A stretch of 64,000 nt of DNA from contig NZ_JACHMH010000001.1 of NCBI RefSeq assembly GCF_014204915.1, positions 7,279,501-7,343,500 on the forward strand, written 5' to 3'. Positions 19,710-27,400 of this stretch are shown piece by piece. The stretch's first letter is position 1. Each line of letters starts with the position of its first letter. The stretch is from Crossiella cryophila. Its GTDB lineage: Bacteria > Actinomycetota > Actinomycetes > Mycobacteriales > Pseudonocardiaceae. Under the pieces are notes generated by a model, which saw only the letters and a list, made by a program, of their open reading frames with translations, ran no database searches and was not told where the DNA came from. Both the position numbers and the translations under genes were made by a program.

Positions 19710-19776
19710 TAATCGCCAACCCTGAATCACGCTCAAGCATGACGGGTAAACCTTAATCGCCAAGACTCAAGCATGA
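19710..19776. repeat. Paired direct repeats upstream of the secreted-protein gene
   Basis: TAATCGCCAA occurs at 19710-19719 and 19754-19763. CTCAAGCATGA occurs at 19732-19742 and 19766-19776. Both pairs keep the same order. They lie 38-104 bases upstream of the ATG at 19672, inside an AT-richer gap, and could be a duplicated promoter or regulator site. Confidence 0.6.
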
Positions 19777-19844
19777 ACAGTGGAAACCCTCACGTGAAGA
19801 TCGTGAATTTCTCACTCCCCGCTCGAGAACAAGGCGCGACTCCC

Positions 19845-20618
19845 TCACAGGAACACGCGTGCGATCTCCAGCCACTTCCGCGCGTCCGGACCGACCGCGG
19901 TGAGTCTGGTCTGGTCCAGTGACCTGCGGTGGGTGACCCGCAGGCAGAAGTCCAGCGCACTGCCCCCGACCACCTGGTCGGCGTCGGCGGGGCCCCAGGT
20001 CCAGGTTTCGCCATCGGGACCGGTCAGTTCGACGCGGAACGGCGCAGGTGGGGTGGGTAGCTGGGCGGCGTAGAACGACAGTTCTCGGCCGACTACACCC
20101 AGCGCGGCGATGTGCCGCAACCGACCGGTCGGTAGGCGGGTGACACCCAGCGTGTCCAAGATGTCCTGGCCGTGCGCCCAGGTCTCCATCAGGCGGAGCG
20201 GGACCATGAGGGTGGCGGTGAGCTGCGAGCCGAACCAGGGGAACGCGTGGTCCAGGGGGAGGTCGCGGAGGGCGGTGGCCAGCTCGGTTCGGCCGGTGCG
20301 CCAGCGTTCCAGCAGTTCTGCTCGCGGGGTGGCGGCGCCCGCGGCGGCGTCGAGGTCGGCGTGGTCACTGCCCGCGGCTTCGGCCTGCTTGAGGACGAGG
20401 TCGAAGGCCTCCGGGGTGCGGATGGCGGTGAGCACGTTCTCGTCGGCGATGGCCAGGTGCGCGATCTGGTGGGCGATGGTCCAGCCCGCGGCCGGGGTGG
20501 GCTGGGACCAGTCGGGGGTCGCGGAGATCAGGGCGTCCAGGTCGTCGCCTTCGGCCACCAGGTCGGGCAGCGCGATGGCGCGGTCCACAGTGGACAGGTC
20601 CAGGCCGTAGTCCAGCAT
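19845..20618 (-). CDS. TIGR03084-type metal-binding protein (DinB / mycothiol-dependent family)
   Basis: A 257-residue protein. The N-terminal half matches the four-helix metal-binding DinB-like fold of mycothiol-dependent enzymes: WTIAHQIAHLAIADENVL supplies the first His residues, and METWAHGQDILDTLGV supplies the second conserved H-x-x-D region. The C-terminal half (FRVELTGPDGETWTWGPAD, then SALDFCLRVTHRRSL) matches the wHTH/SCP2-like tail of TIGR03084 proteins. The family is related to maleylpyruvate isomerase, but the reaction of this branch is not established. The ATG start at 20618 fits the family length. The gene carries one copy of each of the two palindrome families found in the window (20120-20133 and 20583-20595). 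It ends beside the secreted-protein promoter region. Confidence 0.75.
   Translation of the reverse strand: MLDYGLDLSTVDRAIALPDLVAEGDDLDALISATPDWSQPTPAAGWTIAHQIAHLAIADENVLTAIRTPEAFDLVLKQAEAAGSDHADLDAAAGAATPRAELLERWRTGRTELATALRDLPLDHAFPWFGSQLTATLMVPLRLMETWAHGQDILDTLGVTRLPTGRLRHIAALGVVGRELSFYAAQLPTPPAPFRVELTGPDGETWTWGPADADQVVGGSALDFCLRVTHRRSLDQTRLTAVGPDARKWLEIARVFL
20120..20136 (-). repeat. Palindromic element CCTACCGACCGGTCGGT
   Basis: Exact copy of the 17-base element (14-base palindromic core ACCGACCGGTCGGT) inside the TIGR03084 gene, read there as Leu-Pro-Thr-Gly-Arg. Confidence 0.85.
20583..20595. repeat. 13-bp palindrome GTCCAC(A/T)GTGGAC
   Basis: Perfect copy with A centre inside the TIGR03084 gene, encoding Ser-Thr-Val-Asp. 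Confidence 0.9.
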
Positions 20619-20660
20619 CCGGTATCAACTTTCACCTGCGGCGACGGGATTGCGGCCAGG

Positions 20661-21713
20661 CTAGAACGGAAGTGAGTACGGCTGCTCCCGCATCGGCTCG
20701 TAGATCCGGCGCAGCCACGGCTCGCGGACGGCGGGCAGTCGGGCCAGGGTGTGCCGGAATACGTCCAGGTCAGGGTGGGTCGGACCGGATGGGTGCGGCG
20801 GCAGCGGGTCGTCCCGCAGGACGCCGTCGGGCAGGCCGCCGCTGACCGGTATCGGCCGCCGTTCGGGGTGGAAGGCGATGTGCAGCCACACCTCGATTGC
20901 CAGCGGCACGGGGATCGCGGTGTTCTGCGGCTGCCATGGCTCGCCGGTCTGGGGGTGGCGTGGCACCAGGGCGATGTCCGCGTTGGAGGTGGGCAGGCCG
21001 GGGCCGGCGAGGGTTGCCCGCTTGGCCGGTGGGCCTGGTGGGAGCAGGGCGTCGAGCGGGCGGCGGAAGAGATCGGCGAGCAGGCCGTCGGGGACGGTGA
21101 CGGGTGCGCCGCCTGATGCGGCCAGGAGCAAGGCCAGCGTCATCCCGGTCGCCGCCTCCCAGCGCAGGTCGCACTGGCCGGAGAGATCGATTGGCGGGAA
21201 GGGCTCACTCGCCGCCACCAGTTCCGTCCAACCGGTCGGTCGGTCCGCGGGCCCGGCGATGGGCAGTTGACGCACCGCGCTCGGGGTGAGCCGGGCCTCC
21301 TGCCAGTACTCGCAGTCGTCGATGCGGGTGGCCACCGGTTGTCCGCAGCGCTCGCAGGCCAGGTTGGGGCCGTCGTTCCCGGCCAGCCCCATGCAGTCGC
21401 CGCCCAGCCGGTCGGGGATCAGGACCATGCCGCGGGTGTCACCCGGCGCGAGGATGATCGCGCCCGGTTCGCCGCAGGAGAGGGCGTGGGTCGGGGCGAA
21501 CACGCCGCGTGCTGCCGCCGCGTCGTCCCCGATCTCGTGCCAGCGCCGCCAGGGTGGGCCGGAGGGTTCTGGGTCGACGGCGTAGGTGCCCGGGTCCATG
21601 AGTGGGGGCAGCAGGGTGTGTTGGTAGCGGAGTTGGGTGTGCACCGGGAGCGCGATGCGCGATACCGGGTTGGTCAGTACGGCGTCGCATAACGCGCACG
21701 CGAACACAGCCAT
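20661..21713 (-). CDS. Hypothetical protein with zinc-ribbon-like CxxC motifs
   Basis: A 350-residue soluble protein starting at the ATG at 21713 (MAVFACALCDAVLTNPVSRI), with a G-rich GGGGGGAGG ribosome site just upstream. CALC near the N-terminus and CERCGQP near residue 110 are the sort of paired cysteines that bind zinc. The remainder is Pro/Leu-rich (LLPPLMDPGTYAVDPEPSGP, and later ALLPPGPPAKRATLAG) with no domain I recognise. Similar proteins occur in actinomycetes as uncharacterised conserved proteins. A longer frame to 22133 is rejected, because the added part overlaps the divergent Uma2 remnant and lacks sense. It follows the TIGR03084 gene region by 42 bases on the same strand. Confidence 0.65.
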   Translation of the reverse strand: MAVFACALCDAVLTNPVSRIALPVHTQLRYQHTLLPPLMDPGTYAVDPEPSGPPWRRWHEIGDDAAAARGVFAPTHALSCGEPGAIILAPGDTRGMVLIPDRLGGDCMGLAGNDGPNLACERCGQPVATRIDDCEYWQEARLTPSAVRQLPIAGPADRPTGWTELVAASEPFPPIDLSGQCDLRWEAATGMTLALLLAASGGAPVTVPDGLLADLFRRPLDALLPPGPPAKRATLAGPGLPTSNADIALVPRHPQTGEPWQPQNTAIPVPLAIEVWLHIAFHPERRPIPVSGGLPDGVLRDDPLPPHPSGPTHPDLDVFRHTLARLPAVREPWLRRIYEPMREQPYSLPF

Positions 21714-21826
21714 GCGTCCTCCCCCCTGGACCGGCCAAGGATTCCAGCTCTGGGATGGACGGCCAACTGATTTGGGCGTGCCCGGCGCGCCCAGGCGGCG
21801 GAGACGGCGACCGCTAGATTCGGCCC

Positions 21827-22305
21827 GTGACCGCACTGCCGGACTGGATGCGCCCTCCGCGTGCCGAGGGCTGGTTCGCGGACGACCTCGATCAGTTGCC
21901 GGAAGCGCCGAGGCACACCGAGCTGCTCGATGGGGCGCTTGTCTTCCGGCTCTCGCCGCAGCAACGCTGGCATTCGCGCACGGTCTCGGCGCTCGCGAAC
22001 ACACTCGCCGCGCCGAGCGGAACGTCACCTGGTTCGCGCCTGAGGACGTGCTGCTCGTGGTGGAGGTCGTGTCGCCGGAATCCGCGCACCGGGACAACAC
22101 GGTGAAACCCGGCAAGTACGCCGCGGCGGGCATCCCGCACTACTGGCTCATCGAGGAGCACGAACTCAAGCCGGTCGTGCACGTCTACGAGCTGGACAAG
22201 GTGACCAGCAGCTATCTGCCGGTCGGCATCTTCCGGGACCAGCTCAGCCGCCCGGTGCCGTTCCCGATCACCCTGGACCTGACCAACCTGGTCCGCATGC
22301 GCTGA
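21827..22305 (+). pseudogene. Uma2-family (PD-(D/E)XK-like) endonuclease, frameshifted and internally deleted
   Basis: From the GTG at 21827 one frame reads TALPDWMRPPRAEGWFADD, then TELLDGALVFRLSPQQRWHS and ALANTLAA, a normal Uma2/DUF820 N-terminus. Sense then moves to the next frame, giving WFAPEDVLLVVEVVSPES, KYAAAGIPHYWLIE and a normal C-terminus ending LVRMR. Between LAA and WFAPED about 35-40 residues are missing, including the conserved PDL(V/L)V strand with its catalytic Asp. The reading frame is broken at the same point, around 22010-22025. One deletion explains both defects. The product would be dead. The stop is six bases from the convergent serine hydrolase stop. Confidence 0.82.
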
Positions 22306-22311
22306 CCGGCC

Positions 22312-23400
22312 TCAGCCGCACATCGCGGTCAGCACCACCTTGAGATACGCCTCCCCGTCAGCCTCCGTATCCACCGTGGTGACTGACCCGATCACCCGCC
22401 TGCTCCCGTCAGCCGTGCTGAAGGCGAGGCTCAGATACCCGAACAGCCCACCGGTGTGCCCCCAGACCTTGATGCCGCAGGGGAAGTCCAGGCTGCGCAG
22501 CCCCAGGCCCCAGCCTTCGCTGACCGGGGTGGTGCGGGTCAGTTCGGTTTGTTGGGCGGGGGCCAGCAGGCGGCCGCCGAGCAGGGCGGTGAAGAAGCGG
22601 TCCAGGTCGGCGGTGGTGGAGGTCATGCCGCCGCCGGCGCCCCAGACGGTGGGGTTGTGTGTGGTGACGTCGTGGATCCGGCCGTCGACCCTGAGGTAGC
22701 CGTGGGCGTGGGGGCCGTCCAGGAACGGGTGGTCGCTGGGCATGCGGGTGTTGGACAGGCGCAGGGGTTGCAGGATTCGGCGGCGGATCTCCTCGGTCCA
22801 GGGGCGGCCGGTGGTCTTTTCGATGAGCAGGGCCAGGACCTCGTAGCCGGTGTTGCTGTAGGCGAATTTGGCGCCTGGTGGGTGTTCCAGTGGGCGTTGG
22901 GTGGCCGCCCGCACGGCGTCCAGGGGTGCGCGGTGGTCGAAGCGGCGGTCCATGAAGAGCTGGGGGGACTCGCCGATCAGGGTGATGTGGTCCCAGAGGC
23001 CGCTGGTGTGCTGCAACAGGTTCCGGACCGTGATGACCTCGGGATAGGGCAGCAGGCCGGGCAGGTGGCGGGACACCGGGTCGTCCAGGTCCAGGCGGCC
23101 CTCGCCGGCCAGTTGCAGGGTGGTGGTGGCGACGAAGGTCTTGGTGATGCTGCCGATGCGGAATCGGCCGTCCAGTGGGACCGGCTGGTTGCCGCCGCGC
23201 CGGGTGGTGCCCGCGCCGACCGGGAAGGACTCGCCGCCGCGGGTGACGCGGTACTGGGCGCCGATGACGCCGGTGGCGACCAGGGCGGTGGTGTCGCGCT
23301 GAACCGCCTCCCGCAGTGGATCGGGGGCCGCGGCGGCCTGGCTCGGCGTGATCAGGAGCAGCAGGGCGCACACGGCCGCAACCACACGAACAAACATCAT
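22312..23400 (-). CDS. Secreted serine hydrolase, beta-lactamase class C / DD-carboxypeptidase family
   Basis: A 362-residue protein with a signal peptide (MMFVRVVAAVCALLLLITPS, cleavage near AQAAAA). The catalytic motifs are S-x-x-K at SITK (Ser84, Lys87), YSN in KFAYSNTGY near residue 180, and the HTG of WGHTGGLFGYLS near residue 318. Length and order match D-alanyl-D-alanine carboxypeptidases and related esterases acting in the cell envelope. The ATG at 23400 follows GGGGGAG by four bases; a second ATG is directly downstream. The longer frame to 23976 overlaps the divergent SDR gene and is not real. It is a paralogue of the truncated gene at 1-992. Any role in self-protection or product hydrolysis is speculation. 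Confidence 0.9.
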   Translation of the reverse strand: MMFVRVVAAVCALLLLITPSQAAAAPDPLREAVQRDTTALVATGVIGAQYRVTRGGESFPVGAGTTRRGGNQPVPLDGRFRIGSITKTFVATTTLQLAGEGRLDLDDPVSRHLPGLLPYPEVITVRNLLQHTSGLWDHITLIGESPQLFMDRRFDHRAPLDAVRAATQRPLEHPPGAKFAYSNTGYEVLALLIEKTTGRPWTEEIRRRILQPLRLSNTRMPSDHPFLDGPHAHGYLRVDGRIHDVTTHNPTVWGAGGGMTSTTADLDRFFTALLGGRLLAPAQQTELTRTTPVSEGWGLGLRSLDFPCGIKVWGHTGGLFGYLSLAFSTADGSRRVIGSVTTVDTEADGEAYLKVVLTAMCG

Positions 23401-23527
23401 CGGACTCCCCCACCGGTGTCGTGTTCCCGACCCATGCTGCCCGAAACCGGGGCGGATAGCTCGTGGACAGAGACAGTTCCAGCTAAATGTTTGGTGGTGG
23501 CCGGCTAGCCGTCCGCAGGATGCGGGC

Positions 23528-24280
23528 ATGCAGTCACGAGTTGCGGTGGTCACCGGCGGTGGTTCCGGTATTGGCGCGGGTATCGCGCGGGCGTTGGCGG
23601 GTCTGGGGCATCGGGTCGCGGTGCTGGATCGGGTGGCCGAGGGCGCCGCCGGGGTGGTCGAGGAGATCCGGGCGGCCGGTGGGTCGGCGTTGGCGGTGTC
23701 GGCTGACATCAGTGATCCCGGCGGTGTCGACCGGGCGGTTGGCGAGGTGACGGCGGCGTGGGGGCCGGTGGGCATCCTGGTAAACAACGCTGGGTTCGCC
23801 AGGGACAACCCGGTCTTGGACATGCCGCTCGCCGACTGGGATTCGGTGCTGGACACGCATTTGCGGGGCAGTTTCCTGTTGCTCAAGGCCACTGCGCCGG
23901 GCATGCGGGCGGCGGAGTGGGGGCGGATTGTCAATATTTCCAGCATTTCCGCGCTCGGGGACGACGAGCGGGTCAACTACGTGGCGGCCAAGGCCGGGCT
24001 GGAGGGGCTGACCCGGGCGGCGGCGCTGGATCTCGCGCCGTTCGGGATCACGGTGAACGCGGTGGGACCGGGGGTGGTGCAGACCGCGATGACCACGGTG
24101 AGTGCGGCTCGGGCTGGGCGGACCCTGGAGGAGCACCTGGAGGTGCAGGCGAAGTCGATTCCGCGGGGGCGGATCGGGACGCCGCACGACATCGCGCGAG
24201 CGGTGTTGTTCTTCGCGGCCGAGGACGCGGATTTTGTTACGGGGCAGGTGCTTTATGTGAGTGGCGGGCCGCACGGCTGA
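23528..24280 (+). CDS. Short-chain dehydrogenase/reductase (FabG-like SDR)
   Basis: A 250-residue classical SDR. It has the cofactor loop TGGGSGIG (residues 9-16), NNAG in ILVNNAGFAR, the catalytic Ser in VNISSISALG, Y-x-x-x-K in NYVAAKAG and the C-terminal FVTGQVLYVSGG. These are all the key residues of the 3-oxoacyl-ACP reductase-like branch using NAD(P)H. The substrate is unknown. It stands alone on the plus strand between two minus-strand genes, 127 bases from the divergent serine hydrolase, so a role in the polyketide pathway is possible but unsupported. A strong hairpin starts eight bases after its stop. Confidence 0.9.
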   Translation: MQSRVAVVTGGGSGIGAGIARALAGLGHRVAVLDRVAEGAAGVVEEIRAAGGSALAVSADISDPGGVDRAVGEVTAAWGPVGILVNNAGFARDNPVLDMPLADWDSVLDTHLRGSFLLLKATAPGMRAAEWGRIVNISSISALGDDERVNYVAAKAGLEGLTRAAALDLAPFGITVNAVGPGVVQTAMTTVSAARAGRTLEEHLEVQAKSIPRGRIGTPHDIARAVLFFAAEDADFVTGQVLYVSGGPHG

Positions 24281-24287
24281 CATGGTC

Positions 24288-24330
24288 GTGGGCTGGGGCC
24301 GGGGCGACATTGCACCCGGTCCCAGCCCAC
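24288..24330. terminator. Strong 16-bp hairpin between SDR and the convergent PKS gene
   Basis: Bases 24288-24303 (GTGGGCTGGGGCCGGG) pair with 24315-24330 over 16 bp with a single G-U wobble and an 11-base loop. It follows the SDR stop at once and lies 116 bases beyond the end of the four-module PKS gene, so it can stop transcription from both sides. There is no T-run, as is common in high-GC actinomycetes. Confidence 0.75.
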
Positions 24331-24445
24331 GGGGTCTTACTGGGTGACCCGCACGGACCCGGCGTTGCGCCGTGGTTCCTCCCCGTACCGGCCGATCTTC
24401 ACTCTGCTACCTCCGCAACGCGGAAACGCGCAGTGTTTCCCTGGA

Positions 24446-27400
24446 TCACGGCTTCTCCCACTCGTTGTCCAGCAGGTCGAACAGCTCCTCGTCGGTGGCT
24501 GCCTCGAAGTCGACCTCGCCGTTGTCGGCGCCGTTCTTGGCGCTCCAGCCGGAGAGCAGCAGGTCGAGTTTGCCGGTGATCTGCTGGCGGAGGGTGTCGT
24601 CGGTGGCCAGGGCGGCGAGTTCGGCGCCGAGTTTGTCGAGCTGGCGCAGGACATCGGTGGCGGGGTCGGACTCGGCGGGGGCCAGCAGTGGGAGCAGGTA
24701 GTCGGCGAGGACCTCCGGGGTGGGGTGGTCGAAGAGCAGCGAGACCGGGAGGCGGCGGCCCAGTGCCGCGCCCAGGCGGTTGCGGAGTTCGACGGTGGTG
24801 AGGGAGTCGAAGCCGAGTTCCTGGAAGCGGCGGTCGCGGCCGACGGCGGAGGGGTCGGCGTGGCCGAGGACGGCGGCGGCCTGGTCACGGACCAGGTCCA
24901 CGACGACCTCGTGGCGCTGGGTCACCGGGGCTTCGGCGAGCTTGGCCAGGAAGTCGGCTGCCGGGTCGCCGACCGCGCCGCGCTGGTCCGAGCTGCGGAC
25001 CAGGGCGCGGAGCAGGGGCGGGACCTGGCCGGAGGAGCGGATGGAGGCCAGGTCCAGGCGGAGCGGGACGGGGACGGCTTCGGGGCCTGCCGGGAGGCCG
25101 TCGAAGAGGGCCATGCCTTCCTCGGCGGACAGCGGCAGGACGCCGAGGCGGCGCATGCGGGCTGCTTCGGCGGTGCTGACCATGCCGTCGTCCAGGGACC
25201 AGGGGCCCCAGGCGATGGAGGTGGCCGGCAGGCCCTGGGCGCGGCGGTGCTGGGCCAGGGCGTCGATGAAGCTGTTGGCGGCGGCGTAGCTGGCCTGGCC
25301 GCCGTTGCCGAAGACGCCGGCGACCGAGGAGAACAGCACGAACGCGGTCAGGTCCAGGTGCTGGGTCAGCTCGTGCAGGTGCCAGGCGGCGTCGACCTTG
25401 GGGCGCAGCACCGGGGTGAGCGCGTCCGGGGTCAGGCCGGTGATCACGCCGTCGTCGAGCACACCGGCGGCGTGCACCACGGCCTGGATGGCGTGTTCGG
25501 CCGGCACCTCGGCCAGGGCGGCCGCGATGGCTTCGCGGTCGCCGACGTCGCAGGCCCGGAGTTGTGCGGTGGCGCCGTGGGTGGCGAGTTCGGCGGCCAG
25601 CTCGGTCGCGCCAGCTGCCGCGTCACCGCTGCGGCTGAGCAGGAGCAGGTGGCGGATGCCGTGCCGGGTGACCAGGTGGCGGGCCACGACCTTGCCCAGG
25701 CCGCCGGTGCCGCCGGTGATGACGACCGTGCGGTCCGGGTCCCACTTGGTGCCGGTGTCCTGCTGGACCGGGAGCCGGTGCAGGCGGGCGGCCAGGGTGC
25801 GGCTGCCGCGGACGAGCACCTGCGGTTCCTCTTCCAGGAGGGCGAGGGCGGATTCGGGGATGTCGTCCTGGTCCAGGTCGAGCAGGCCGAAGCGGCCGGG
25901 CTGCTCGTGCTGGGCCGAGCGGATCAGGCCCCAGATCGCCGCGCCGCCGACGTCTTCCGGTTCGGCGCCGATGGCCTTGCGGGTGACCAGGACCAGGCGG
26001 GAGGCGGCGAAGCGCTCCTCGGCCAGCCACTGCTGCACCACGGCCAGGGTCGCGCCGAGCCGGTCGTGCGCGGCGGCGGCCAGGTCACCGCTGGTGGCGT
26101 TGCAGCGCAACAGGACCAGCGGCGGCGGGACGTCGAGTTCGTCGAGCGAGGTGATCTCGGTCCAGTCCGGCAGCAGTGCGGTGGTGTGGGCCGGGGTCCA
26201 GGCCAGGTGGAACAGGGCGTCCTGGGCGCGGTCGGCGGCGGCGAGCTGTTCGGTGGAGACCGGGCGGACCCGGAGAGTGTCCACTGTGGCCACTGGCTGA
26301 CCGTCCACATCGGACGCCAGCAGGGTCAGCCCTTGTTCGGTGCGGGTCAGCTTGACCCGCAGGGCGTTGGCTCCCGTGCGGTGCACGGTGACGCCCTCCC
26401 AGGTGTGCGGGACGGCGGCCTCACCGGTACCGGCGGCGGCGACCATGGCCGCGTGCAGGGCCGAGTCCAGCAGGGCCGGGTGCAGGCCGAAAGCCGTTGC
26501 CTGCTCGGCGAAATCGGCGTGCAGGGCGACCTCGGCGTACAGCTCCTCCTCGTGCCGCCACAGCGCGCGCAGGCCACGGAAGGCCGGGCCGTAGCCGAAA
26601 CCGGCGTCGGTGAGCGCGTCGTAGCAGCCGGTCAGGTCGACCGCCTCGGCACCGGCCGGGGGCCAGGCCTCGGTGAGTTCGGTCGGGCGGGCGAGCTGGT
26701 CATCGAGGGCGCCGCTGGCGTTGAGGGTCCACTGTTCGTCCTCGCCCTCGGGGCGGGAGTGGATGGTGACCTCGCGTTCGCCCGCCTCGGTGGCCTCGCC
26801 GACCCGGACCTGCACCTGCACCGCGCCCTCGGCCGGCAGCAGCAGCGGGGCGGACAGGGTCAGGTCGACCAGCCTGCCGCAGCCGATCCGGTTGCCCGCC
26901 CAGATGGCCAGTTCGGCCAGGCCGGTGCCGGGGAACAGGACCCGGCCGAGCACCGCGTGATCGGCCAGCCAGGGCTGGGTGCGCAGGGAGAGCCTGCTGG
27001 CGAACAGCGCGCCGCGGCCGTCGGCGAACTCGGCCACCGCGCCGAGCAGTGGGTGGGCCGATTCGGCCAGGCCGAACGCGCCCGCCTCTCCCGACCGGTT
27101 GGTAGGCGCCTGGCTCGCCTGCGGCCAGTAGCGCTCGTGCTGGAAGGCGTAGGTCGGCAGGTCCACCAGGTTGGCGCCGGTGAACAGTTCCGGCCAGCGC
27201 ACGGTCCGGCCCCAGCAGTGCAGGGCGGACAGCGCGGTCAGGCTGGCGGTGACCTCGTCCAGGTCGGCGCCGCCGGTGGCGACCACCAGACCGGCCTGTT
27301 CACCGTCCTGTTCCAGGTTCTCCAGCAGGGCCGACTTGAGTCCGGCGCGCGGGCCGAGTTCGAGGAAGACCTGGCTGCCTGCCTCGCGCAGGGCGGCCAC

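Noticed and set aside
21714-22133. N-terminal extension of the zinc-ribbon protein gene
   Set aside because: It is antisense to the Uma2 remnant, and a good ribosome site precedes the ATG at 21713.
23401-23976. N-terminal extension of the serine hydrolase gene
   Set aside because: It is antisense to the SDR gene, and the signal peptide begins at 23400.
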